Positions 45,256 to 54,310 are shown, numbered from the stretch's first letter. The stretch: 64,000 nt of DNA from Mesorhizobium zhangyense (GCF_011045115.1 NZ_JAAKZG010000002.1:248001-312000), one strand, 5' to 3'. The notes: generated by a model from the sequence alone, not told the origin. Made by a program: numbers and translations.

Positions 45256-46227
45256 ATGCGCCTGTTCAAGAACGTGATTACGCGCATGATCCTGGAAAGG
45301 GTCATGCTCGGAATCCTGACTCTCTTCGCAGTGAGCGTTCTGATCTTCGCCGCAACTTCCATCCTTCCCGGTGATGCGGCTACGGCCGTCCTCGGCCAGG
45401 GAGCGACGCCCGAGACCGTAAAGGCTTACCGCGAAGAGCTCGGTCTCGATCGTCCCGCCATCGTTCGCTACGGTGACTGGCTCGCGGGCGTGGTCCAAGG
45501 CGACCTGGGGACATCGTTGACGACGCGGCAGCCGATCTCGGACTCCGTAATACCGCGGTTCGAAAACACGCTCTTCCTCGCCGGCTTTGCCGCGCTTATC
45601 GCGGTTCCCCTGGCGATAGGTCTGGGGATCATCGCGGCCATCAATGAAGGAAGGCTGGTCGACCGTGTCGCCAACATCGTGTCCCTCGGCGCCATATCGG
45701 TGCCGGAGTTCTTCGTCGCCTATCTTCTGATCCTCTTCTTTGCAGTGAAGCTCGGGCTGTTTCCAACGTTGGCGACGGTTTTTCCCGAGATGGGTTTTTT
45801 CGACAGGCTTTACGTGACTATCCTTCCGGTCATAGCTCTCATCATGATCGTAACCGCGCACATGCTTCGCATGACCCGGTCCGCGGTTCTGTCCGTCCTT
45901 TCCCAGCCATATATCGAGATGGCCTTTCTGAAGGGGCTGCGGCGTCGATCCGTGATCATGCAGCATGCACTGCCTAATGCCGCCGCGCCGATCATCTCCG
46001 TCGTAGCGCTCAACCTCGCTTATCTCATCGTCGGTGTGGTGGTGATTGAAGTCGTCTTCGTCTATCCGGGACTTGGCCAGTACATGGTCGACGCAGTTTC
46101 CAAGCGCGACCTCCCGGTCGTCCAGGGTTGTGCGCTTTTGTTTGCCGCGACCTTCGTGGCAGTCAATGCGCTGGCGGACATACTGAGCGTAGCAATCAAT
46201 CCTCGCCTTCGACGCTCCAGGCACTGA
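45256..46227 (+). CDS. ABC transporter permease, DppB type
   Basis: A 323-residue inner-membrane permease with six predicted segments. It has the DppB N-terminal pattern LTLFAVSVLIFAATSILPGD, the PGD-x6-G loop and the EAA-like segment FLKGLRRRSVIMQHALPNAA that contacts the ATPase. The ATG at 45256 follows the binding-protein stop by 4 bases. An in-frame upstream extension would lie inside the previous gene and is unlikely. Confidence 0.9.
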   Translation: MRLFKNVITRMILERVMLGILTLFAVSVLIFAATSILPGDAATAVLGQGATPETVKAYREELGLDRPAIVRYGDWLAGVVQGDLGTSLTTRQPISDSVIPRFENTLFLAGFAALIAVPLAIGLGIIAAINEGRLVDRVANIVSLGAISVPEFFVAYLLILFFAVKLGLFPTLATVFPEMGFFDRLYVTILPVIALIMIVTAHMLRMTRSAVLSVLSQPYIEMAFLKGLRRRSVIMQHALPNAAAPIISVVALNLAYLIVGVVVIEVVFVYPGLGQYMVDAVSKRDLPVVQGCALLFAATFVAVNALADILSVAINPRLRRSRH

Positions 46228-46228
46228 C

Positions 46229-47062
46229 ATGAAAAGCTCGCTCCAACGCCCACCACTGACCGCGATCATCGGTCTGGTCATCGTCGCAACGTTCCTCCTG
46301 CTAGCGATCTTCGGAAGCTACATCGCTCCCTATTCCGAATTCGAAACAGTCGGTGAGACGTGGGCACCGTCTTCGGCCGAGTTCCTGCTCGGCACCGACA
46401 ATCTGGGGCGGGATATCCTCTCGCGCATCATCATCGGTGCGCAGATGACGATCGGGATTGCCGTCACCTGCACCATGCTGTCGTTCGTGATCGGCACGGT
46501 CGTAGGGCTCGCTGCATCCGTTGCGAGCAACGTGGTGGATCAGATTTTTTCGCGAAGTGTCGACATCCTGCTGTCGATCCCCGTTCTCATCTTTGCGCTG
46601 ATCGTCCTGTCGGCGTTCGGCTCTTCCATGCCGGTGCTGATCCTCACGATCGCGCTGATCGACGCGCCGCGGGTCTTCCGGGTGGCAAGGGCGCTTGCCA
46701 TGAACGTCCGGAACCTGGAGTTCGTCGAAACGGCCTGGCTGCGCGGGGAAAGCAGATGGTGGTTGATGACAAGGGAAATCCTGCCGAACATCCTGCCGCC
46801 CATGATTTCGGAATTCGGGCTGAGATTCTGTTTCAACTTCCTGATCGTCGCAGGTCTCAGCTTCCTCGGGCTCGGCATCCAGCCACCAAGCGCAGACTGG
46901 GGCGGGATGGTTCGCGAGAACGGCCAGGCGATCACATTCGGCATATCGGCGCCTATCTGGCCAGCCTTGGCGATCGGTTTGGTGACCATCGGCATCAACC
47001 TCGTGGTGGACTGGGTCCTGTCCATGAACGCGCGGCCCTCGGGAGCCTCGGCGGAGCTGTAA
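46229..47062 (+). CDS. ABC transporter permease, DppC type
   Basis: A 277-residue permease. It has an N-terminal membrane segment, the family motif LLGTDNLGRDILSRIIIGAQ, the EAA-like FVETAWLRGESRWWLMTREI region and C-terminal PPSADWGGMVREN. It pairs with the DppB-type permease. It starts 1 base after the previous stop, and its TAA overlaps the ATPase start (TAATG), so the transporter is one tightly coupled operon. Confidence 0.92.
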   Translation: MKSSLQRPPLTAIIGLVIVATFLLLAIFGSYIAPYSEFETVGETWAPSSAEFLLGTDNLGRDILSRIIIGAQMTIGIAVTCTMLSFVIGTVVGLAASVASNVVDQIFSRSVDILLSIPVLIFALIVLSAFGSSMPVLILTIALIDAPRVFRVARALAMNVRNLEFVETAWLRGESRWWLMTREILPNILPPMISEFGLRFCFNFLIVAGLSFLGLGIQPPSADWGGMVRENGQAITFGISAPIWPALAIGLVTIGINLVVDWVLSMNARPSGASAEL

Positions 47063-48696
47063 TGAACGAGCATGTCCTCAAGATCCGGAACCTCCGGATC
47101 GAAAGCGTCGCGGGCACGACCTTGGTCGACGGTGTCGATCTTACGGTGGCTCGGGGAGAGGTCCTTGGCCTCATCGGCGAAAGCGGCGCTGGGAAGAGCA
47201 CCATCGGGCTGGCTTCGATGGGTTATGCTCGCGCGGGATGCCGCATTGTCGGCGGTACAATCGAGCTCGAAGGCAAGGAACTGCGGTCGCTCGGCGCAGA
47301 GGGTCGTCGAGACCTCCGGGGCACCCGGATAGCGTACGTGGCGCAGAGTGCGTCTGCGAGCTTCAATCCGGCTCATACGATCATGCGTCAGGTCTGCGAG
47401 ATCCCCGTCTATCACGGCCTGATGACCCGAGCGCAGGCCAAGGCCCACGCGATCGAGCTCTTCCGTTCACTGGGCTTGCCCGAACCCGAAAAATTTGGCG
47501 AGAAGTATCCGCACGAAGTCTCAGGAGGGCAGCTGCAGAGAGCCATGGCAGCGATGGCGATCGCCGGTAAGCCCGACATCCTGGTGTTCGACGAACCAAC
47601 GACGGCGTTGGACGTCACCACGCAGATCGAGGTGCTGGCTCTCATCAAGAAGATCATCTGGGAATTCGGAACGGCAGCACTTTACATCACCCATGATCTG
47701 GCCGTCGTGGCCCAGGTCGCCGACCGTATCATGGTGCTGCGCGGAGGTCGTACCGTGGAGATGGGCACTTGCGAACAGATACTGAGCGCGCCGGTCGAAG
47801 ATTATACGAGGCTGCTCGTTGCCGAACGGGACGTGCATCACTCGCTCGTGAGCGATGCGTTGGTCGACGCCGAAAAGACCGTACTCGAAGTCGATCGTGT
47901 GAATGCAGCTTACGGCTCCATCAGTATATTGCAGGACGTCTCCTTGACTATCGCAAAGGGTGAGACGCTGGCGGTCGTTGGGGAATCCGGCTCGGGAAAG
48001 AGCTCGCTGGCGCGGGTGATCGTTGGCCTCCACTCCGCCACGTCCGGTTCGGTTCGGTTCGAGAAGAAGACGCTCGATCCGAACTGCCGCAACCGGAGCC
48101 GCACGGATCAACAGGGCATCCAGCTCGTGCATCAGCACCCGGACGTGTCCCTCAATCCGCGGCAGACGATCGGAAACATCATCGGGCGACCTGCGAGGTT
48201 CTACGGCGGCCTTTCAGGGCGTGCGCTGAAACAGAAGATCACCGAGCTTCTTAAGATGGTCGGTCTTCCGGAGAATTTCGCCGTTCGTAAACCCGGCACC
48301 TTGTCCGGGGGACAGAAGCAGCGCGTTTCCATCGCGCGCGCGCTCGCGGCGAATCCCGCCCTCATCATCTGCGACGAGCCGACTTCCGCTCTCGACCCGT
48401 TGGTGGCTCAGGAAATCCTGGAGCTGCTGGTGCGCCTGCAACGCGAGCTAGGGCTTTCTTACCTCTTCATCACGCACGATCTCGGCATCGTCCAGAGACT
48501 GGCCCACCGTACACTCGTGCTTCTCAAGGGAGAGGTCGTATCGATCGGCGCAACACGCGAAGTGTTCTCTCCGCCGATGCATCCCTACACGCAGAAGCTG
48601 ATTGAATCCGTTCCGGCGATGAAGACCAACTGGCTCGACGGCGTCCTCGCCGCACGTGCAGACCGCACGGCTCGAGAGGAGCCAACCGCAGCGTGA
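47062..48696 (+). CDS. Fused double ABC ATPase, DppD-DppF type
   Basis: A 544-residue protein carrying two complete nucleotide-binding domains. The first has Walker A GESGAGKST, signature VSGGQLQRA and Walker B ILVFDEPTTALD. The second, from about residue 275, has Walker A GESGSGKSS, signature LSGGQKQRV and Walker B LIICDEPTSALD. It powers the adjacent DppB/DppC-type permease pair. Fusion of the two ATPases is common for peptide-family systems in alphaproteobacteria. Confidence 0.92.
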   Translation: MNEHVLKIRNLRIESVAGTTLVDGVDLTVARGEVLGLIGESGAGKSTIGLASMGYARAGCRIVGGTIELEGKELRSLGAEGRRDLRGTRIAYVAQSASASFNPAHTIMRQVCEIPVYHGLMTRAQAKAHAIELFRSLGLPEPEKFGEKYPHEVSGGQLQRAMAAMAIAGKPDILVFDEPTTALDVTTQIEVLALIKKIIWEFGTAALYITHDLAVVAQVADRIMVLRGGRTVEMGTCEQILSAPVEDYTRLLVAERDVHHSLVSDALVDAEKTVLEVDRVNAAYGSISILQDVSLTIAKGETLAVVGESGSGKSSLARVIVGLHSATSGSVRFEKKTLDPNCRNRSRTDQQGIQLVHQHPDVSLNPRQTIGNIIGRPARFYGGLSGRALKQKITELLKMVGLPENFAVRKPGTLSGGQKQRVSIARALAANPALIICDEPTSALDPLVAQEILELLVRLQRELGLSYLFITHDLGIVQRLAHRTLVLLKGEVVSIGATREVFSPPMHPYTQKLIESVPAMKTNWLDGVLAARADRTAREEPTAA

Positions 48697-48768
48697 CCGC
48701 TTGCTTCCTGCATTGGCAAAGGTGTCTCTTGGTTCCAGGTAGAAAGCAGCTCTCCTGCCGGATCAACT

Positions 48769-49671
48769 TCAATTATGGGCCTGCTCGAGCAACCAGTCGC
48801 GCAAGGTCGCATGCCGGGTCGACTTGCTCACAAGATCGCTCGTGACCAGGTAGAAATCACCGCGCGGTATCAAGGCGGGGCCAGGAAGCGGAACGAGGAT
48901 GCCGTTCTCTTCTATACCTCCCGTCAAGCCGCTCCAGACGAGCAAAGCCCCTTGACCTGCCGCGGCGGCCTGAAGGGCATCCCAGTACCGGTTAAAGGAG
49001 AGCGCCGGCGGCGCGACAGCGTCGATACCCGCCTCGTGCGCCCAGTCGTTCCAGCTTGTCCAGCTCTCGTCTATGGCATCGTAAGCGATCAAGGGGAGGC
49101 GCAGGACATCGCCTGCTGTCTCGATGGGACCATATCGTTCTATCAGCCGCCGGGTCGCCATGACCTGGATCCTGCTCTTCATGAGCGGCTGAACACGGCC
49201 ATCGGTCCAGTCACCGCTTCCAAAACGGATGACCATGTCGACCGCGCCGTCCTCCAGCGGCACAGGCGTTTCCTGTGACACTACGCGGATCGTCACCTCG
49301 GGATGGCTGTCCCGAAATTGCGGCAACTTTGGCAGCAACCAGAAATGGGAAAGCGTCATCGATGCACCGATCGTCACGACCTTGTCGATGCTGCGCTCGC
49401 GTATGTTCCGCAGCATCGAGGCCATCGCGGACAGGGAGGCGCTCGTGACTTTCAGGAGTTCCTCGCCCTTCCAGGTCAGCCTGATTTCCCGGTGGTGCCG
49501 CGTAAAAAGCGGTGCTCCAACCTCTGCCTCCAAGGCTGCGATCTGCTTGCTAACCGCCGACTGGGACACGCCCATCTCGCGCGCGGCTGCCGTAACCGAC
49601 AAGTGCCGCCCCGCTGCCTCGAAGGCGAACAGCGCAGCTAGGGACTTAATCTCTCGTCGTGGATTACGCAT
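48769..49671 (-). CDS. LysR-family transcriptional regulator, GcvA-like
   Basis: A 300-residue LysR protein. The winged helix is SLAALFAFEAAGRHLSVTAA, then AAREMGVSQSAVSKQIAALE and PLFTRHHREIRLTWKGEELL. The effector domain resembles GcvA-type regulators (VVTIGASMTLSHFWLLPKL). It is divergent from the Rieske oxygenase gene with about 95 bases between them, so it likely controls betaine demethylation. It is convergent with the transporter operon. Confidence 0.9.
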   Translation of the reverse strand: MRNPRREIKSLAALFAFEAAGRHLSVTAAAREMGVSQSAVSKQIAALEAEVGAPLFTRHHREIRLTWKGEELLKVTSASLSAMASMLRNIRERSIDKVVTIGASMTLSHFWLLPKLPQFRDSHPEVTIRVVSQETPVPLEDGAVDMVIRFGSGDWTDGRVQPLMKSRIQVMATRRLIERYGPIETAGDVLRLPLIAYDAIDESWTSWNDWAHEAGIDAVAPPALSFNRYWDALQAAAAGQGALLVWSGLTGGIEENGILVPLPGPALIPRGDFYLVTSDLVSKSTRHATLRDWLLEQAHN

Positions 49672-49764
49672 GTAAAAAGGTTATTCGAACATGGAATATT
49701 TGTCGAGTTGTCTGCGGCAACCAAGAAACTTAGTTATGCTAGAAACCTATGCGGGCGCTCGATC

Positions 49765-51018
49765 ATGAACATCCAAGGCGGCAATTTTGTCGGATCACTC
49801 ATCCATGAGCGAAAGCCGGGATACACGTTGCCGGCCGAGCTTTACACGAGCCAGGACGCGTTCGAAGTCGATCTGGAGATATTCTTTCGCAGGCACTGGA
49901 TCGTCGCCGGAGTGGAGGCGGACGTTCCGGAGCCAGGCGATATCAAGACGCTTGAGATCGGCAAGACCTCAATCATAATCGCGCGGGACGACGACGGCAG
50001 GCTTCAGGCATTCCACAATGTCTGCCGCCATCGCGGAGCCAGGCTCATCACGGAGCACAAGACATCGGTTGGACGCCTGGTCTGCCCCTATCATCAATGG
50101 TCGTACGATCTGGACGGATCGCTAGTCTACGCAAGCCAGATGAACAACGAAATCGACCGGAGCTGCCATTCGCTTCGCCCAGTCCACATCCGCTCGATTG
50201 CAGGACTGCTGATGATCTGCATCGACGAGAATGCCCCTGCCGATATCGACGACTTCGAGAAGCTTGCCACACCCCGGCTGCTGCCTTTCGGGCTTGCCGA
50301 GGCGAAAATCGCTCATGAGGAAGTTCTCATCGAGGAAGGCAACTGGAAGCTCAGCGTGGACAACAACCGCGAGTGCTACCACTGCGAAGGATCACATCCG
50401 GAACTGTGCCGGACTTTGAACGGCCTCGACATCGGGTTCGATCCCGGCGCCCTGACCGAAGAGCAGCTCGAGGAATGGAACAAGCATTCCGCGGAAGTGG
50501 TGCAGGAAACCGCCCGTTGGGAAGCGGCCGGCTTTCCCTCGTCTTTGATCGAGGAGATCACCGGGCGCACGACGATGCTGCGAACCCAGCGCTTCGTCAT
50601 CGCCGAGTCCGGCGAGTCGCACACCATGGATTCGAAAGCCGCGTCGAAGAGGTTGATGGGCGAGATGCCTGAATTCCGCATGGGCGACACGCACATGCAC
50701 ACCCACAATTCGTGGCACCACTTCTTCGCCGACCATGCGGTCGTGAGCTACATCATCCCGCTTTCGCCCAGCCGCACCGAGCTCCGGTCGCTCTGGCTCG
50801 TCCACAAAGACGCGAAGGAAGGCTTTGACTACGACCTGAACAACCTGATCACGGTCTGGAAAGCGACCAATCAGCAGGACGCTGACCTCGTCAAACTCGC
50901 TCAACAAGGCGTCGAGACCACCGGCTACGTGCCCGGACCTCTCTCCAGGCATGTGGAGCGTTTGGTCGATCTCAACCTCAATTGGTACATCGAGCGCCTC
51001 AGAGCCGCTGGTTACTGA
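49765..51018 (+). CDS. gbcA: Rieske non-haem iron oxygenase, glycine betaine demethylase-like (GbcA)
   Basis: A 417-residue ring-hydroxylating-type oxygenase alpha subunit. The Rieske cluster is CRHRG then CPYHQW, 18 residues apart. The mononuclear iron site includes NNRECYHCEGSHPEL. The whole pattern is that of GbcA and stachydrine demethylases, which remove an N-methyl from a quaternary amine. With the dimethylglycine and sarcosine enzymes in the same block, glycine betaine to dimethylglycine is the likely reaction; proline betaine is an alternative. The ATG at 49765 gives the family N-terminus. Confidence 0.87.
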   Translation: MNIQGGNFVGSLIHERKPGYTLPAELYTSQDAFEVDLEIFFRRHWIVAGVEADVPEPGDIKTLEIGKTSIIIARDDDGRLQAFHNVCRHRGARLITEHKTSVGRLVCPYHQWSYDLDGSLVYASQMNNEIDRSCHSLRPVHIRSIAGLLMICIDENAPADIDDFEKLATPRLLPFGLAEAKIAHEEVLIEEGNWKLSVDNNRECYHCEGSHPELCRTLNGLDIGFDPGALTEEQLEEWNKHSAEVVQETARWEAAGFPSSLIEEITGRTTMLRTQRFVIAESGESHTMDSKAASKRLMGEMPEFRMGDTHMHTHNSWHHFFADHAVVSYIIPLSPSRTELRSLWLVHKDAKEGFDYDLNNLITVWKATNQQDADLVKLAQQGVETTGYVPGPLSRHVERLVDLNLNWYIERLRAAGY

Positions 51019-51019
51019 C

Positions 51020-52096
51020 ATGGACATGGACATCGCAGTTGAGCCAGCCGAGGCACGTGTGAATGTCGGCGAAGCGGAATCGCTCAAACTGGTCTGTCGC
51101 AGCATCCGGCAAGAGAGCCGCAACGCCAAGACCTACGTTTTTGGCACAGAGGGGGACGTGCGCGTCCTGTTTCGTGCTGGCCAGTTCCTGAACATCACAT
51201 TCGGAGTAAACGGGCAGGAAGCCGTCCGAAGCTACTCGATCTCATCGTCTGCCTCGCACGGCGCCAGACTTGCCATCACCGTCAAGCGCATCCCGAATGG
51301 TACGGTGTCGAACTGGTTGTTCGACAACCTTCGAGTGGGCGATCGGGTCCGCGCCGAAGGTCCGCTCGGCGCCTTCACGGACGAGGAGATCGAAGGTCCG
51401 TTAGTTTTTCTGTCTGCGGGAAGCGGCGTCACTCCAGTGGCTGCCATGATGCGAACTTACGTCGATCTGTGCGACGACAGGGATGTCGTGTTCCTGCATT
51501 TTTCGCGCTCTCCCGAAGACACGATATTCGCGGCGGACTTCTCAGCCTGGGCACGCGCTCTGCCGAGGGCGCGGATCATCGTGGTTGCGACCAATCCCTC
51601 CTTCGGTTCCGGCTGGGTGGGCCCCACGGGCCGCATCAGTCAAGGACTCGTCAGCGCGCTCATTCCGGATATCGCGGGAAGGACGGTCTTTGCCTGCGGC
51701 CCCGAAGGTTTCATGCAGACCGCGAGGGAAATCGCCGAACGGATGGGGGTACCGGCGGATCGCTTCTTTCAGGAAAGCTTTGTCACCTTTGTCACCAAAG
51801 TCGCTGAAGATGCCCACGAGGGTCCTTCGGAAAAAGCATACGAGGTCCGGTTCGCAAAAAGCGGTTCCACCACGACCTGCAGCGAGACGAAGTCGATACT
51901 GAAAGCCGCCCAGGCGATCAATGTGAAGATCCAGACCTCATGCGGGAAAGGCATCTGCGGTACCTGCCGGGTGAAGCTCACCTCCGGCACCGTCACGATG
52001 ACACATGGCGGCGGCATCAAACAGCGCGAGATCGACCAAGGCTACATCCTTGCCTGCTGCAGCAAGCCCACATCTGATCTGGTCGTCGACCGCTAG
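51020..52096 (+). CDS. gbcB: Rieske oxygenase reductase component (GbcB-like)
   Basis: A 358-residue reductase. The FAD-binding domain shows RSYSISSSAS, the NAD-binding domain shows LSAGSGVTPVAAMMRT and VFACGPEGFM, and the C-terminal 2Fe-2S ferredoxin has CGKGICGTC and a later Cys in ILACCSKP. It transfers electrons from NAD(P)H to the Rieske oxygenase encoded immediately upstream. The start at 51020 lies one base after the gbcA stop, so they are coupled. Confidence 0.9.
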   Translation: MDMDIAVEPAEARVNVGEAESLKLVCRSIRQESRNAKTYVFGTEGDVRVLFRAGQFLNITFGVNGQEAVRSYSISSSASHGARLAITVKRIPNGTVSNWLFDNLRVGDRVRAEGPLGAFTDEEIEGPLVFLSAGSGVTPVAAMMRTYVDLCDDRDVVFLHFSRSPEDTIFAADFSAWARALPRARIIVVATNPSFGSGWVGPTGRISQGLVSALIPDIAGRTVFACGPEGFMQTAREIAERMGVPADRFFQESFVTFVTKVAEDAHEGPSEKAYEVRFAKSGSTTTCSETKSILKAAQAINVKIQTSCGKGICGTCRVKLTSGTVTMTHGGGIKQREIDQGYILACCSKPTSDLVVDR

Positions 52097-52242
52097 CTGC
52101 CCTCCAAATCGTGTACTCGACAGATACGGGCGAGGCCCTGGATGCAGCATCGAAGCCAGCAGCTGTCAATCCGCTACCGGCCTGTCAATTCTTGATCTCA
52201 CGAATTCTCCTGAAGGCCGATGGTGGCCGAAGGAGAACTCAA

Positions 52243-52938
52243 ATGGGTATTGCACAACACGATCCTGCCGCACTGGGCCGTCCGGCTTGGAACGCCGACC
52301 GAAAAGTCGGCGTCAAAAAGCCCCTGAAGCAGCGCCAGATTTGGGCGATCCGCTTCTTCCTCGATCGGGAGAGGCGCATGAGAGATCGCGCGCTATTTGA
52401 TCTCGCGATCGACAGTAAGCTCCGAGGCTGCGATCTTGTTAAGATCAAGATCGGAACCCTTGTCACAGGTCAAGAAATTCGAAATCGCGCCTTGGTCGTC
52501 CAGCAAAAGACCGGTCGCCCCGTACAGTTCGAGATTACGGCCGAAGTCAGAGCGAGTTTGCTTGCCTGGCTTGAACGAAGAGGTGGAACAATCGACGACT
52601 ACGCTTTTCCCAGTCGAGTCGATCATACCGATCATTTCAGCACGCGCCAGTGTGCCCGTTTAGTCGATGAGTGGGTAACTGCAATTGGGCTAAGACGCGA
52701 AGATTACGGCACATACTCGCTTCGACGCACGAAGGCCGCGATGATCTACAAAGCGACGGGCAATCTTCGTGCAATCCAGATCCTGCTCGAACTGGCGGGC
52801 CTTGACGCGGGTTCTGGTGGTCATGTGCTCGGCGCGCGCGGCGAAGGCGTCATTGAACTTTCCAGGTCAAAAGAGGTCGCCGGCTTCGTCAGAACGCTTG
52901 GAGCCCTTCGGGTCTGGAGCGGGGAGACAAAAGCTTAG
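52243..52938 (+). CDS. Degenerate tyrosine recombinase/integrase
   Basis: A 231-residue protein of the small phage-type integrase group. Box I Arg is present (SKLRGCDLVKI, Arg61), and YSLRRTKAAMIYKATGNLRA keeps the RR of box II. The box II His is replaced by Tyr158. The usual GHT...RYLG stretch with the second His/Trp and the nucleophile Tyr is replaced by ELAGLDAGSGGHVLGARG, so no tyrosine is available around residue 195. It is therefore probably inactive. A good AGGAGA ribosome binding site precedes the ATG. It marks the right edge of the accessory block. Confidence 0.75.
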   Translation: MGIAQHDPAALGRPAWNADRKVGVKKPLKQRQIWAIRFFLDRERRMRDRALFDLAIDSKLRGCDLVKIKIGTLVTGQEIRNRALVVQQKTGRPVQFEITAEVRASLLAWLERRGGTIDDYAFPSRVDHTDHFSTRQCARLVDEWVTAIGLRREDYGTYSLRRTKAAMIYKATGNLRAIQILLELAGLDAGSGGHVLGARGEGVIELSRSKEVAGFVRTLGALRVWSGETKA

Positions 52939-52954
52939 AGATCACAAAGAAAAA

Positions 52955-52982
52955 TGCCCGCAGCGTGTCTACGCGGCGGGCA
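52955..52982 (-). terminator. Intrinsic terminator, minus strand
   Basis: Hairpin TGCCCGC-A-GCGT-GTCT-ACGC-G-GCGGGCA with one mismatch. On the minus strand it is followed by TTTTTCTTT. It terminates the small minus-strand gene at 53064. Confidence 0.75.
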
Positions 52983-53015
52983 CAAGCCAGAGAAACTTAC
53001 CCCTGACGCAAAAGA

Positions 53016-53041
53016 CCCGCCGTCCCTCTCGGGACGACGGG
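53016..53041 (-). terminator. Second intrinsic terminator-like hairpin, minus strand
   Basis: CCCG-C-CGTCCC-TCTC-GGGACG-A-CGGG, a near-perfect stem 22 bases beyond the stop codon of the gene at 53064. On the minus strand it is followed by TCTTTTGCG. It is in tandem with the hairpin at 52955. Confidence 0.65.
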
Positions 53042-53063
53042 CAAGGCGTGGTGAGGGAGTTTC

Positions 53064-53273
53064 CTACGCCTGCTGCCTGAGTTTTTGGAAAAGCGCCTCT
53101 TCCTCGGCAATCCCTGACGAGAAAAAGCGAAAGGCGCGGTCCGCGATTTCCTTGGCACCCTGGTCAGCGGTGTCGCATCCCCGTTCTTGTCGCAATATTT
53201 TGCAAATACGGGTCAGCATCATCAGATCCTCAGGATAGTAGATGTCTGGATGAGAATTTTGAGGCGCAGTCAT
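53064..53273 (-). CDS. Small hypothetical protein, 69 aa, paralogue of the one at 17.7 kb
   Basis: A helical protein: MTAPQNSHPDIYYPEDLMML at the start, then ADQGAKEIADRAFRFFSSGI and a final charged helix. It shares the Y-x-P-x-D-L, A-x-x-x-F and G-I pattern with the 76-residue protein at 17654-17884. The ATG at 53273 is used; a GTG at 53285 is an alternative. Two tandem terminators follow. It lies beyond the integrase remnant and before a divergent Crp/Fnr gene. The function is unknown. Confidence 0.65.
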   Translation of the reverse strand: MTAPQNSHPDIYYPEDLMMLTRICKILRQERGCDTADQGAKEIADRAFRFFSSGIAEEEALFQKLRQQA

Positions 53274-53449
53274 TGCTTGCTCCACTGCTGGGGCGAAAGC
53301 TTGGTGGCCACTTTCAATCGCCAGCGCCCATTCGTATGGCTGACGACCTGATTGTTATAGGCGCGCTTGCAAATGATTTCTGTATAAAATTGACCAATTT
53401 CTGAAAATATACCAAATTATTCAAACTAGAGACCATCAATTTCACCGAG

Positions 53450-53469
53450 AAACTCATTTCGGCGAGTTT
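53450..53469. promoter_or_regulatory. Inverted repeat upstream of the Crp/Fnr gene
   Basis: AAACTC and GAGTTT flank 8 bases within an AT-rich stretch, 57 bases before the start codon at 53526. It is a possible operator. The AT-rich run upstream (53370-53440) probably holds the promoter. Confidence 0.3.
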
Positions 53470-53525
53470 ATACATTACCGTTCAAGCACTTAATCAGATT
53501 AGGCCGATGAATGCGGGGAGCTTTC

Positions 53526-54197
53526 ATGTCTAGCAAAAACAATTCTACGTTCGACCCCATGGCCTTCCTTGCAAAGGCCGACGGAGGGAGAAGCATCACA
53601 AGGTATCAGGCTGACCAGGTCGTTTTCCTGCAGGGTGATCCTGCGGATTCCGTTTTTTACATAATGGCCGGAAAGCTGAAAGTTACCGTCGGTTCACCGC
53701 AGGGCAAGGAAGCCGTCGTGGCAATTCTCGATCAGGGTAGCTTCTGTGGGGAGGGTGCGCTGGCAGGTCAGCAACGGCGCATGGCTACTGTCACGACTGT
53801 GACGGAAAGCGAAATTATGAGGATCGAAAAGAAGGCCATCATTCGCGTTATCCATGATGAGCCCGCCTTCTCTGAGATGTTTATTTCGCACCTGTTGGCC
53901 CGCGCTATCAGGGTCGAAGAGGATTTGGTCGATCAATTGTTCAATTCGAGCGAAAAGCGCTTGGCGCGAGCACTTCTTCTTTTGGCGAATTTTGGCAAGG
54001 AAGGGAGGCCCGAAGCAATCATAGGCAAGGTCAGCCAAGAAACACTTGCAGAGATGATTGGCACGACACGGTCCCGCGTGAGCCACTTCATGAACAAGTT
54101 TCGAAAGTTGGGCTTCATTGAATACAATGGAACGCTCAAGGTCCATAGCTCTTTGCTGAGCGTCGTCCTCTATGACCAGCCGCACATTGAACGATAG
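53526..54197 (+). CDS. Crp/Fnr-family transcriptional regulator
   Basis: A 223-residue regulator. The N-terminal cyclic-nucleotide-binding fold reads GDPADSVFYIMAGKLKVTVG, then GSFCGEGALAGQQRRMATV. The long dimer helix is followed by a winged helix with VSQETLAEMIGTTRSRVSHF. No FNR-type cysteine cluster is present, so it is not an oxygen-sensing FNR. The ligand is unknown. The ATG at 53526 has a GGGGAG ribosome binding site 6 bases upstream; an earlier ATG at 53511 is less likely. It is convergent with the response regulator gene. Confidence 0.9.
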   Translation: MSSKNNSTFDPMAFLAKADGGRSITRYQADQVVFLQGDPADSVFYIMAGKLKVTVGSPQGKEAVVAILDQGSFCGEGALAGQQRRMATVTTVTESEIMRIEKKAIIRVIHDEPAFSEMFISHLLARAIRVEEDLVDQLFNSSEKRLARALLLLANFGKEGRPEAIIGKVSQETLAEMIGTTRSRVSHFMNKFRKLGFIEYNGTLKVHSSLLSVVLYDQPHIER

Positions 54198-54310
54198 GCC
54201 TCAATCCCGGTTGGAACAACCAAAACGCAAGCTCTACCGCCGGTTCCGCAACCCAGCGTCAAGCCCAGCTTTAGCGATTGCCACCGGATGTACGCCGTCA
54301 GATCGTTTCG

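Noticed and set aside
45169-46281. 370-aa minus-strand frame opposite the DppB-type permease
   Set aside because: Charged Arg/Asp/His-rich shadow of a membrane protein gene.
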